DNA from: Ophiura sarsii
Lineage: Eukaryota > Echinodermata > Ophiuroidea > Amphilepidida > Ophiuridae
Assembly (NCBI GenBank): GCA_035610835.1
Contig: CM069457.1
Span: forward strand, 24,546,658 to 24,610,657
Direction: 5' to 3'
DNA: 64,000 bases
The translations under genes and the position numbers were made by a program. The notes beneath the pieces were generated by a model that ran no database searches, was not told the origin of the DNA, and was given only the letters and a program-made list of their open reading frames with translations. Below, piece by piece: positions 31,041 to 42,489 of the stretch. Numbering within the stretch: position 1 is the stretch's first letter; each line of letters starts with the position of its first letter.

Positions 31041-31906
31041 CAGGGTGACCCCAAAAAAATGTTTACACTCCGGACACATAAGATATTTTAAGAGGACAGG
31101 AACACACGGGTCTAATCTTGATGTATTATGAAAGCTGAGTAAATAAGCTTTCATTTGCATTTTATTGCGTTCCAATTGGTTATTTAGAACGGGAGATATG
31201 CTTCAGCAAACATGAGGAAGCAAAATCGGCTTGGTCCAATTTGCATTAATTACAACTATGATTACGAACTTGTAAGAATGCCAAAAACATTATTATGCAG
31301 TAATTCAAAAGTAACAATACCATTGCAACATTTAATCATAAGTTAGAATGTATCGATGATTGAATATAATTGAATCTTTTCATTCATTACGTGCAATTGA
31401 TTTATGGTTAATTTTAGTGCAATATTTCATTGCAATATTAGTTAATTTATTTAATTGGATGGACCATTTCACCAAAGAACATGAAATGTTTCAATTTCAA
31501 TTTTAAAGACTGCTTTACTGACAGCTACCCATTGCACATGGAAAAAGAGTAAAACTTGAACTCATGACAAAATACCTATATTATTTATGTTTAATATATT
31601 TATTTATGTCTTTTAAGCTTGAAAAGAATCGAAAGAATGCGTTGAAAAGAACAAAGAAGAGATTAACTGATGTGTGTGTGTGACTTAATCATGTTGCTTT
31701 TTGCTTCGTGCATTTTAAAAGCTTTACTTTCATACTGAGAGGATTGGACCAAGCCAATTTTGCTTCCTCATGTTTGCTGAAGTAGGCCTATATCTCCCGT
31801 TCTAAATAACCAATTGGAACGCAATAAAATGCAAATGAAAGTGTGTTCCTGTCCTTTTAAGATATCTTATGTGCCCGGAGTGTTAACATTTTTTTGTGTC
31901 ACCCTG
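31041..31906. mobile_element. 866-bp fold-back element, CAGGGTG ends, TA target
   Basis: The left arm (CACTCCGGACACATAAGATA, GCATTTTATTGCGTTCCAAT, AACGGGAGATAT, AAACATGAGGAAGCAAAAT, TTGGTCCAAT) returns inverted at 31740-31906. Arms are about 170-220 bp with an AT-rich ~440-bp centre. The left arm has about 50 extra bp (GGGTCTAATCTTGATGTATT region). TA flanks both ends. It is mariner/Tc1-like by termini and has no ORF. Confidence 0.9.
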
Positions 31907-32478
31907 TATATATGATTTATGATCAAAATGTAAATCTGCAAGAAAATCTACTTTCGAAAAAAAAATCATGAATAGAGGGCGCCCCCTGGAAAATACCACA
32001 TCGTATGTCTTTAAGTGCAACAATGGAAACTGCATCATTTGTTATTCAAATGGCCACTGCTTTATAAATATTAGTGCTATTGTGACAAATGAGGTGTCAG
32101 AATGCGCGGGAGTAAATGCCAGTTCCTTCCCACTTGTTGAATTTCTTTAGAGTCCTAAGAATCAAACATAGGGGGCCTCGAAAAAGTGGATACTTTTTGT
32201 GCGCGCACAGTTTATCTTAAAGGCACCCCATAACTATCCGGATGTAGCACTCTATGGCGACTTGGGTGGATCGTCTCCCTTTAAGATGTTCCTACATGTA
32301 GAATAAAGTATTGTGCACGACTCTCTGATCTAGAGATGCACCGTTGGCCAAAACTTATGTTAAACGCTCTTACAAATGGTTGTCGTCGATTAGAGATATG
32401 GTTAAATAAAAGGTGCAACATGGAATACATTATTAATTGTGACGCCCCTACAGATCCACGCTGGGTTAACACATTTAA

Positions 32479-32938
32479 GGGGGCACTACACTAAATCCTT
32501 CCGCGTTTGGTGTAGGGTTCGGAGAAATAGTACCTATATCAATTTGATCATCGTCCCAGGGGAAGCAAATAGAAGTAAATCTTGCTTATTTTTTATGAAA
32601 AAGATAGAATAGAACCTCAGCATTGCTAATGTGGTCAACAATCGTCGGAATCGAATACGCACGGGAGCCTAGGCTGCGGAAGGATATCGTTGCCGGAACC
32701 GGTGAGGAAGCGAAAATATCGGTTTAAAATGGTGAGGGCGCTGTTTAGGTGCCCGTAGCGAAAAATGTCATCTAGATGGGTCAAGAAAAATCAAGTTTAA
32801 AATAAAATTCAACACATATCTAATACATTCATGCGAAATAAAAACTTCCATCATTGTTACGTGGGGTAAAAAAACGGTCTTGAAAAAGGGCCGAAACGCG
32901 TGTATTTCAATGGGAGACGTATTTAGTGGTGTGCCCCC
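32479..32938. mobile_element. MITE with GGGGGCAC ends
   Basis: GGGGGCACTACACTAAAT and, inverted, GGGGGCACACCACTAAAT form the ends. TTAA lies left (32475-32478) and TTCG right, so a decayed TTAA duplication is possible. A CCTTCCGCG/GCGGAAGG pair is found further in. No ORF belongs to it. Confidence 0.6.
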
Positions 32939-33234
32939 TTCGAAGACGTGTTGTTTTTGGCCTATTATGGTACCTTTTACTTGAAAAACTCTCATTTTCA
33001 CTCTATTTTCGCAGTTTTATTTGTCAATAAAGTTTCTTAAGATTACTACCATTAGGATAAAAGTACAATACAATATTTTAAATCAAATCTAAACACAATC
33101 ATGCTAGCCTTGGCCACTAAACTTTTGACGAATCATCAAAAGGGGCATTGTACTCTATGGTTAGCGGTGATAGATTGACGGATGAGCAGTAGATACTGTC
33201 AAAACTACAGCATACCTAACCAGAAATGTTTTAG

Positions 33235-33560
33235 AAATTGAAGTTGGTTCGTATTGGGTGTATTGTAGGAACAAGGATGGTTACCACCGGTGTCACCTGG
33301 TATCCTGGACACAGGGAGGTAATCACCACGCTTCCAAGAGCCGTGTACATCTTACAGAACCGCAGACCTGACCTGACATGCATGGGAGAAACGCCATGCC
33401 GGGGGGGGGGGGGGGGATGGGTCCCATAGAGTGTGTCAAGCGGACGTGCGCAGAAGGCGACCACTTGGTGTTAGAATCTTCGACAGATAACAAGAGGAGA
33501 ATCACATGCCACGGTTTGAAGAATTACAGCGGGTGTTCACCTCCATGTATCACCACATGA
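33235..33560 (+). pseudogene. Cysteine-rich exon-like ORF broken by a G16 run
   Basis: An acceptor-like ATGTTTTAG ends at 33234, exactly where an in-frame stop gives way to an open frame. About 55 residues follow (VTWYPGHREVITTLPRAVYI, LTCMGETPC) up to a 16-G run at 33401-33416. There the frame closes soon after, while the frame starting at 33417 continues for 47 residues with six cysteines (IECVKRTC, RITCHG, YSGCSPPC) to a TGA at 33558-33560. Fourteen or 17 Gs would keep one frame. The even Cys spacing suggests a small secreted or extracellular domain, not identified. G-run miscounting in the assembly, or true decay, are both possible. Confidence 0.4.
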
Positions 33561-34416
33561 ATTGAAAGATCACATGAAATATCTCTCATACAGACCCTGT
33601 TAAACCCAAACAGCTCTTCTAGAGCTACCATTACTGAAAACTAGAGAATAGTGAATTTGTGTCGGACTTTGTCTGTATGTAATATTATAATCAAATGTTT
33701 ATTAAATGTTAAGTTAGTTCGTATTACATTATTCACGAAACAATTGATAATGCATACACTATAGTTCGCCAAAATCGATGTCAGCCCAGATGGTGCCGGA
33801 CCAGATGGTGCCGGACTGGGTTATTTCTTGCTTTTATGCACAATTTATGAACATTTGGGACATCATCATTTTTCAGAAAAATGCTCTTATTTGAGAACCA
33901 CAGATCGCACAGAGGTATGCTTTGGCAGTGTATCTTAGAAATACTTGTTCTTTCGAAATATGTAGAAAAAAGAATGAAAACTCAAAAAAAGTTTTGCTTC
34001 TAAGCGCATTATACTACTGTCTGTCATAATACGGTACATGGGAAAAACACTGTTAGGAGAAAATCGTTTCTTCAAGATTATTTGCAGTTTAAAAAGACAT
34101 TCAATTGGAAAGGTATCATTCAGACAAGACTAATTTCTTTGGTTATAGTCTTAAATTTAAAGCTCGATCAAACACGTTTCCATTGGAACATATATAGAAT
34201 ACGCAATTGTTCTTCAAATACTAAGGTTGGTAAATGTATGCTCTGTAATGATGATTCAGTTGACGATTTTTAATTAAAAGACAATTCGTATTTACATGTA
34301 GATCACTGAATGAGATAAGAGCCGAGGAATATCTCAAACTTGATAATAACCTGTACAACAATGGTTTTAGGGATGTTTGGCTAGAGTTTATTATTAGTAA
34401 TTTGGACATATAATTG

Positions 34417-34672
34417 TATATCGAGGGTTGAGCGCCAGAAGGCCGTAACTCGATTTTTGGGCAAATTGATATTTTGGTACAAAAATAATCCATATAACCT
34501 AGATTTTAAGAACCATAAGAGATAACTCATAAACCACTCTTAATTTGACTTAAATTAGAGTTATACGTTGGGTGCTACAGTGTATTGTAATGAGTCCCAA
34601 ATATTTGAAGGTCGATTATCTCAAAATAGCATTTCTTGAGTTACGGCCTTCTGGCGCTCAACCCTCGATATA
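34417..34672. mobile_element. MITE with perfect 34-bp terminal repeats, TA target
   Basis: TATATCGAGGGTTGAGCGCC followed by AGAAGGCCGTAACTC is exactly inverted at the right end. TA (within TATA) lies at each junction, so the element proper is about 34421-34668. The interior is AT-rich and non-coding. Perfect ends suggest a fairly recent insertion. Confidence 0.9.
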
Positions 34673-35039
34673 ATGCTCGGTTGTCCCATTAATAATACCA
34701 TGCCTTTCAGAAACACTAAATCTGCCCGTTCAACATTATGTTATTATTGACCAATTCTGCAAATCATACCTTAAACGTGCATGGGCTGCTAGATGTTAGA
34801 TCATGAACTCAAAGTGAGTATATTGTATCTATATAATAATACGGAATCGCCGATTCTTGTACGGAGATGTTCTCCCCTTTCCGCACCTTCGATTGACTTC
34901 AAACTTTCTGTGCGAGTGCGTATGGGTCCCACGACGAACCAGTTTATGTTTGATTTTTTAAATTTGGGTTAGATTTCGTGAAATTCGAGGTTTTTTAGCC
35001 CGTTGCTATGTTATTGCTACGCGCCGCGTATACGCTGAG

Positions 35040-35205
35040 CACGCCATGGCGATGGCCGGCGCACAACTCGCGTAATCGGGCGATTGTCGGCGCGCGCGTA
35101 TTCAGGCGATTGCTGCCGGCGCACGCGTAGTCAGGCGCCGATTGCCGGCGCACGCGTTATCGGGCGATACCGGAACACGCGTAGGTGCACACGCGTTAGT
35201 GGCGC
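35040..35205. repeat. CpG-dense ~29-bp degenerate tandem repeat
   Basis: GCCGGCGCACGCGT and TCAGGCGATTGC-type units repeat about five times. The CpG density is very high within AT-rich DNA. It could be a small CpG island, but no exon is attached. A looser CGCGTNCGCC patch is at 42005-42085. Confidence 0.7.
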
Positions 35206-35786
35206 AAAGCGTAGTTTGTTATGTGGTAGAGTAAAGGCGACAAGCATCCGTTGCTCCATAGTGCAAACCCTATAGTACAAGAAAACGGCATGATGAGACA
35301 ACAACAAAAAGTCAATCATATAGCCAGGGTATACGGGAACCCCTTTGAAGGAACTGGGAGCAAGGCCGGCGCAAACCGTATAAGGCGCAAACCGTAGGCC
35401 TGCATCCAGGATAACATATATTATATAATAATATAGTGACAGGAAAAATGCGTTTATACGACAGTGCCTCAGTCCCATCGCGGACCCATCCACAATGCGG
35501 GCCACGGGTAGGGCGCGCTATATAAAAACATAGATAGGCCAGAAAACTGTGATATCATATTATACATGGGGGATAGGCCTGTAAATAAACAAGGAACTGT
35601 TAGAGCAAAATATGCACGCAGAAATAGTCCTACTGGAGAAATAATTTAATGTCAATAGGCCGAAAAATAAAATAAACGGAGGGCTAACACTGAACTGGGT
35701 GGGTACAAAGTGATCATGGTGAGAACCCACCTCCCGCCAACTATGAAAGACCCACTATAAAACTTAATAAAACCACTAACAAAAAC

Positions 35787-35858
35787 CAGTGGCGTCGCGG
35801 ACCTAAATTTATTTAATACAGCGGCGGTGTTCTATGTGTTCTATGAGAGACTTGGCAA

Positions 35859-35890
<32 letters not shown>

Positions 35891-35900
35891 CGTGCGTCCG
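35787..35900. mobile_element. hAT-like left end with G26 run
   Basis: CAGTGGCGTCGCGGACC begins at 35787, and a 26-G run lies at 35865-35890, followed by CGTGCGTCCGCGAAGGGGG. The layout matches the ends of the CAGTGGCG family at 14745 and 21665. The right end was not found. Confidence 0.5.
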
Positions 35901-35993
35901 CGAAGGGGGTTGTGAAATATGTATGAACACATGGGGTGGGTAGGCCTGTCTGGATTATAAGGGTACACTGGGTACCTGGAGTATGGAATATTA

Positions 35994-36245
35994 GGGGAGA
36001 TGCGGGAGAGTTGAGCCATTTTTTATATTTTGTGTCACCATATGCGGAAGAAAAGTACAAACCTGTAAAAAATTAGTGTAAGATAAACTTTAGAGTGTTG
36101 TTTTGTTTTCGTTGTGAAACAATAACAGTTGGGATAGCAGTTAAGGCTTATTGATACAAAAGATTTGAAAAAAAATTGGTAAAGTGGCTCAATTCTCCCT
36201 ACAGTATGGGAGAGTTGAGCCACCATTACAGGAGAGTTGAACCAG
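35994..36245. repeat. GGGAGAGTTGAGCC-type repeat fragments
   Basis: AGGGGAGATGCGGGAGAGTT (about 35994) and TATGGGAGAGTTGAGCCACC (36206) with AGGAGAGTTGAACCAGC (36231) are direct copies, with an inverted GGCTCAATTCTCCC at 36185. They resemble the ends of the 19472-20707 element. Element borders could not be set. Confidence 0.5.
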
Positions 36246-36666
36246 CATGATAAGTCAATGGCTGGTGAAAAAATATGATTTTGGTTTTTTCGGGCCAGGC
36301 TTAAAATGCCTATATAAGTATGCTGGCTGCATGAAATGAAAGTTGAGCCACTTCCAACAAATGGGGTAACTATAACATTGTTTCCCTCCTAAATGGGGTA
36401 TTGAAATTGGGTCCGAGATTCAAAGATTTCACAAAACTCAGATTTCTGTGAACAAAGTCTATTTCAAATGAAAAAAAAAATCAGGGATCTACAATTTTGA
36501 ACTCATTATCTATGCCCATTTTGCTACAAATCATGAAGGTATCTAATTTAGATAATAATACTCAGCTAGCGAGTGCCCGAGCGTAGCGAGGGTACGCCGC
36601 TAGTGTATATATAATTATTATAATATTATTAATGTTCTTTCGTTCTTTTCGTCTTGTTTTTATGTA

Positions 36667-37185
36667 AAGTGCTCAACAAAAGAAAGTCGTACACTTTAGT
36701 TATGTCCTATAGAGTGTCTTCCAATTATTTAGTGTCCAAACAGGCTAGAAAGACATTTAGATGAATCTTTCCGGAACAATTTGATACCAAACATCCAAAA
36801 CAACAAAGATAAACCATTATTGACACCATTTAATAAAAATCCGTGACGTTTCCAAATTCGCATTTTTAACGCACGCAAGCGGCGAGAAAATGCTGTGTGG
36901 CACTCGAATGACCAGGAATGAAAAGGATATTGATCACACAGTGAAACTGATGTTGGTTCGTGCCTGAGCGAGCGGGCTATTTGATTGCGAACAGGTATTA
37001 ACATGTGGTCTTTTCTCCCCGCGTAGTTTGTTGAAAATGTGAATTTGGAAGCGGCACGGATTTTCATTAAATGGTGTTAATCACCATCCATCAAAATGTC
37101 TATCTAGCCTGCTTGGTCAAAAAATAGTCGGAAGTTAATCTATGGGACATTACCAAAGTGTAGGACTTTCTTTTGTTGAGCACTT
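36667..37185. mobile_element. 519-bp Tc1/mariner-type MITE
   Basis: AAGTGCTCAACAAAAGAAAG is inverted at the right end (CTTTCTTTTGTTGAGCACTT) and TA flanks both sides. Sub-terminal ACACTTT, AACAGGCTAGA and GACATT text is also inverted. The family is shared with 50645-51681. The 112-codon minus ORF inside is a shadow. Confidence 0.85.
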
Positions 37186-37633
37186 TATAATGAACGCACC
37201 GTCGGGTGCCACTGTTGTGATAAATTAATAAATAAATATGAATGTACCTAGGCGAGTACATTAACTGCTGCAGTCTTTTGAGATTGACATTAATCTTAAT
37301 CTTAATGGTTGAATAGAAAGATATAAATAAACGTATCATAATGATTTGAAAGCATCAAACGTTTGATAAAACTGAAACACCGAACAAAAACGTTTCTCGA
37401 AATGTTTAGAGCTCAATAAATTAACTATTTGACGAAATTGGTAATAGTACACACCAAGGCGCCCGTAGCATCAGGCACTCACCTTTTATGTATGAACAGA
37501 AAAATGTTGTCATTTGAGGTCTTGAACCTTTTGTCTCACCTTTGGCCTTTCAGAGTTCTCTGAGATCAGCAATGGCCGGCTATTTTGAATAAATAATGTT
37601 TTATTTAATTTAAATTGTTTGAGATCCACATAA

Positions 37634-37775
37634 AGGGCTGATCAGACGCCACAACACTCGAACTCCTTCTCGCTTTCACACATGCGTAGTAGCTCCACCA
37701 CAACACAAAGACGCAACCTGATTGGTCAACGGTGGTCAACGCTTGCGCTCTGCGTTAGAGTGTTGTGGGAGCCCT
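37634..37775. mobile_element. Small MITE, AGGGCT...CACAACACTC ends
   Basis: AGGGCTGATCAGACGCCACA with ACACTC and, inverted, AGGGCTCCCACAACACTC share terminal blocks separated by a small indel. No clear target duplication was found. Confidence 0.4.
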
Positions 37776-38639
37776 TAAAACCCTTATTGACCTTTAATTG
37801 GAATCCAAAGTAATGAACTTAACTGTTTCTCATCAAAGTACATAATGATACAACTGAAATAGAAACATGTTTAAATGTTGACCTTATGTTGACCAATGAC
37901 CTCTAGTAATCCAATTGACATTTTAATTTAATTTAAATTCTAATTCGTATATGGATATCATATCTGATTCCAAGGTGATCGACTAAATTGTCTCAATTGC
38001 TATCCGCAGTGGATTTGATAGTGTGGGCGGTATGGTGCGACAGTCAGCACCTAGCCCACCCCCGCACATCCAGGACTTCCGCATGGAACTTGAATAATAT
38101 ACATGTATAGTACCTATATTTTTTACGGCTCTATGTTTAATATGTAAACATTATTAGGGAGGTCTTTGCCAAAAATAAGTGATGATGTTGTGTATCATAC
38201 ATTTGATGATCATGATAATGATAGAATTCTGCATTGATATCAATACAGTGGAAGGCATCTTAGGAAGTAGAATCATCACACTTAACGCCATAAAATGTCG
38301 GAAAACACCTCACAAATCTAACGGAGATACGCTTGATCATGTTGATAGTCTGATGAAAACGACATATTGGAGTAAAAAGAAAATACAAATAGCGGTTAAA
38401 TTTTGTCAAATTCAACATGGATTTTCGTTGCGCAGACGTGTTAGCCCATATTTGGAGCTTAATCATGGATACTGTAATCATATATTTGTTAACACAACTA
38501 GCATCAAGAGAGAGAAGAACGAATATGACACAGGCATCACCTTTTAAGAAAAAGCCCACCATGTTTGACAAGTCTCGATCAAGGTAAGCTAAAATAAATA
38601 CCCAGATTGGGAAAGAATAGGCACGTGCTTATTCTTCAT

Positions 38640-39375
38640 TAAGGCTTGCACTGCCACACTAGTGCAGTACATGTACGTATGGCTTACATACATTCGATTT
38701 TTCAATAGGCCTCACTGCAAAACTAATACGTACGCCATGGCTTATACGTGATCTTTAGTAAGACTTTCCGATTTTCCAATAATCCGCACTGCAATACTAG
38801 TACGTATGGCTTATACGTAGTGACCTTTAGTAAGACTATATATACGATTCCTCAATAGGCGGCACTACAAAATTAGTACGTATGCCATGGCTTATACGTG
38901 ACCTTTAGTAAGACCATCCAATTTCCCAATAGGCCGCACTGTAATACATAGTACGGATGGCTTATAAGTATAAGTGACCTTTACGTAAGACTATATACGA
39001 TTCCTCAATAGGCCGCACTGCAAATTGAGTACGTATGCCATGGCTTATACGTATAAGTGACCTTTAGTAAGACTATATCCGATTCCTTAATAGACCGCAC
39101 TGTAAAACTAGAGAGTATAAGTGACTTGTACGTAAGACTTATCCGATTGTCACCAATGTAGTATCTGCATCATTATGTACACTACTCATGAATATAGAAC
39201 TAAGACGAATGCAAGTATTTCTATTATTATTATTATTGAAATGTTTACATTGGGCTCAACTCAATTTTGATTGGTGTTTGTACGTATGGTGATGCGAAAT
39301 ATTATCCATCGTATAAGTCTTACGTATAAATCACTTATACGTAAACTATACGCACTAGTTATGCAGTGTGGCCTA
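38640..39375. repeat. Element with ~76-bp tandem repeats and inverted outer ends
   Basis: Blocks CCGCACTGCAAAACTAGTAC, GTATGGCTTATACGTG and ACCTTTAGTAAGACTAT recur at about 38713, 38787, 38863, 38937, 39016 and 39099 (spacing 74-83 bp). Outer GCACTGCCACACTAGTGC (left) and GCACTAGTTATGCAGTGTGG (right) are inverted, and the last unit (about 39315-39365) is in opposite orientation. This looks like a DNA transposon with amplified sub-terminal repeats. Confidence 0.75.
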
Positions 39376-39489
39376 ACATACAGTACACATAGCCTACAGC
39401 GGAATTTGGTTATAACAACTCAATAACATTTCGTAACTTATACATTGTACGGTATTTGCACATGTAAATTAATCCAGTACCAACAGTCC

Positions 39490-39712
39490 AGTAGTCATTA
39501 CCAATAACCACGTAATGGGATAGCTGCCATCTTTTCGGGAATAATAACTGTGTTAAAGGTTTTCAGAAAGAAGACACACCTGTTTCATGATTGTGTAGGC
39601 CAATTAATACCTAACGGGGTTCAAGCAATGAATCGGACATCACCCAATGGTTTAATTGAATGTAAAATAAGCCTGGTGCGATTCCCCTTTGTAGTCCTTT
39701 GCGCATGACAAC
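39490..39712 (+). repeat. Dispersed repeat, partner of 54546-54795
   Basis: Blocks AACTGTGTTAAAGGTTTTCAGAAAG, GGTGCGATTCCCCTTTGTA and TTGCGCATGA align with the reverse complement of 54546-54795, in order, over about 220 bp with indels. The ends are not inverted. The class is unknown. Confidence 0.65.
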
Positions 39713-39954
39713 ATGGATAACCTCTATGACTACATGAAGTCAAACAACGTTTTATGGCCATAGTTAACTACACCTAACACCAAAGTTCCTGACCAGGTGC
39801 TTATGTATAGAAGCTTTAATTCAAAATCAATATGAGTGCCAAAGATCTGAGATACATGAAGCGGGCAAATTACTTCCTCTCTTTCATAAACATTTTAAAG
39901 TTATGATGGCTTTGATGACCAGAACTAACGGACAAGTTGATTTTCTCTAATTGA

Positions 39955-40310
39955 AATCATGTGTGCTTCCCAGTATCATTAAGAGCATATTTCTGCTGGG
40001 GAAGAAACCGCTAATAAACGCTAAGTTTGCCCAGTAGAAACAGGCAGAACCCGGCAATAATCGGTATTTTTTTGTAATCCCAAAAACCTTCACAAACCAG
40101 GTTTGGAACCGGCAATAATCAGCAATAATCGACAATAAACCGAATAGAAACAGAAAGCCGATTCTTAGCGGTTTGCGCCGTGAACCGTGTCACGCTGGGC
40201 TATACACATTATTGTGAAGCAATCTTTTTCAGGTGCGGTGGCATTGTTTGGTATTACAAAAGGTCAAATGTCGTGGCCCATCGACTAGGATCGATAAACT
40301 TAGCGGCATG
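39955..40310 (-). mobile_element. Decayed relatives of the 9479-9903 MITE
   Basis: GGTGCGGTGGCATTGTTTGG and ACAAAAGGTCAAATGTCG followed by TGGCCCATCGACTAGG (40229-40290) are the reverse of 9590-9660. Upstream, CAGTAGAAACAGGC and AATAGAAACAGAAAGCC plus several GGCAATAATCGG words repeat, echoing the family's CAGTAGAAACACGC end. Confidence 0.5.
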
Positions 40311-42485
40311 GGTCTTGGTTTAACTAGATAATTCTTACAAAAGTAATGGATAAAACGGGGTTTTTCTTAGAAGAGACCTTAGATATGGGCACCTGTCCCC
40401 GGTTTAACAGAATTATGCTCCATCCACAATGACAGGGCGGGAGAGGTTTACCATGTCGCCCTTGAAACGTCAAACTCTGTTGCGATCAGGCCGGGGTTTG
40501 CATTGCGCTGTAAAAATAATCAAATGGCCAAAACAAAAGCATATGTGACCTGGCACGACAAAATAAGCGTAAAGTCGCTGTGGCTGATTTTGAGTCATGG
40601 CCTGAGATAGTAGATTTGGCAAAGGGGAGGTCGAAAATGAGATTTATTTTTATTTTGGAAAGATAAACTATTTATGTATCACATTCTGAAGTATTAATAC
40701 AATATTTTGGGTCTAAATATGTTTTTAAAGTAATTTTAGAGAGGGCATTTTATTCTTACATCTCAAGAAATAATCGCAAAGAAAATGTCTCGAAATTACC
40801 TTGTTCACATCGTCATTTCCACGGGTTTAAAATAGTATCCCCTATGATAAATCTGGTATGGTCTTAAAGGTCAGGGCTTTCCGGAGCTATTAATAGTAGT
40901 TTGAACCCTGTTAATTCCCAAATGAACCAATGACAGACCATTTAACTAGAGCGGTTCTCGGGTTTCGCGGTTCGCGGGTTTCGCGATTATCGGGTTGCAT
41001 GGTTTTTGGTTGAGGGGTTTCAGTAGACATGGTTTGTGGTTGGTACTTTAGGATCCCAGGGGAACCAGATTCGATGACTGTTACATTGTTAGCGATGTGT
41101 TTTTATAATAGATAGTTTGATAGTTTGTACACATGTTTACTAAAAAGATGTTTTTATTGTTGTGGTGACCAATTTAATTGGTGCAGTAGCAGGTAGCCTT
41201 GACCAGGCTTCTAAAATCATTTAAAATAACGCAGTCTCATATTGTCCGTAACCATATCTGTCGTTGCTAACACCATAACACGGAAATCCCACCCTTCTCT
41301 ATTAAGCTGATTATAGCGTGCTAAGACAAGTGACATAGGATTTACGACCTGAGAGCTGTGCTGAACACGAAGCCTTGCACATTCTGCAATGCCAATCTAA
41401 TGTTTCACTTTATAAAACTGATGGAAATCCAATGGTTTTTCGTGGGGGGTAATATTCCCAAATATGGCGAATATGTATTATTCATAAGGTATAACATCCA
41501 ATCAGAAAAGACAAGCAGCCTTTGACCGGTAAACATCGTAAATATTCATTAAAATGCGCTATTACGACACTAATGGAGGCGGGTCAACATGTTTATGCAA
41601 TTAACATAAATTACTTCACCAGTCATAACAGATTGTACAAGGCTTTCGGCCGCAAGCGGCCTCAGTCGAACTTCGTTCTCCCGCGATGGTATCTCAAAGG
41701 CGATCACTGCACAGTTTACACCGGGCTTCACCCAGCGTGTTCAGTGAGTAATTGGTGGGCCAGTAAAGGGGGCGTCAGTTTGGATGCTAAGTTTATCGCA
41801 CTAAATAAATAAGCTTGTAGGACTTGTTATTATTTATAAATATCAGTATGCACAAGGAGTTTGGCATATAATAGCCCGGAATACTACAACCCGATACACA
41901 TTTTAGAAAGCCTGATTAAGGCTAAGTAGCAGGCAGCTAATATTGTTTTAGTTGAATATTATCTGTATACGGCTTCCTTTTACCCGCCCCATGAAAATAT
42001 CCAGTTTGCGCCACGAACGCGTACGCACCTTACGGTCTGCGCCATAACGCGTGCGCCGGCACTTGTGTGCGCCATGTTTTGTTTATACGCGCTCGCGTAG
42101 CAACAGTTTGTTGTCTACGTGGGGTGAAGATCCCTGTGCACAGCGATTACATGGGCAGACGGGCAGGGATCTGCACCCGAAGGCATTGGACGGACATACA
42201 GACGGACAGACAGACAGACTCGCCACAAATAGTATTTAGATGTTGTAGTTAAAAGAGAGAGGTTATTAGTAAAAAAAGGATGGCACTAGTAATCGGAGGT
42301 TTTACGCGCATAAACAGGACAAATGCAAGGTCACATGTTCTTTGTTTATATATGATTGGGTCAATCATCTTGGTTAATCCTGTGGCTGATGAATACAAAT
42401 GTATAGTTTAGTAGGGTCACTGTAATATTTTTCACAGCAATTTTTAAAATAATCAATAAAACTGGTGTACAGAAATGTTATCAGT
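40311..42485. other. No gene recognised in ~2.2 kb
   Basis: This includes a CGGGTTTCGCGGTT short tandem (about 40957-41000), a 96-codon ORF at 41522 without splice support, and a CpG-richer CGCGTACGCACC/CGCGTGCGCCGG patch at 42015-42085 followed by (GACA)n-like text at 42188-42220. Confidence 0.4.
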
Positions 42486-42489
42486 AAGG

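Noticed and set aside
38179..38547. 122-codon plus-strand ORF
   Set aside because: No domain, no convincing acceptor or start context, overlapped by an equally long minus ORF. It could be chance in stop-poor sequence.
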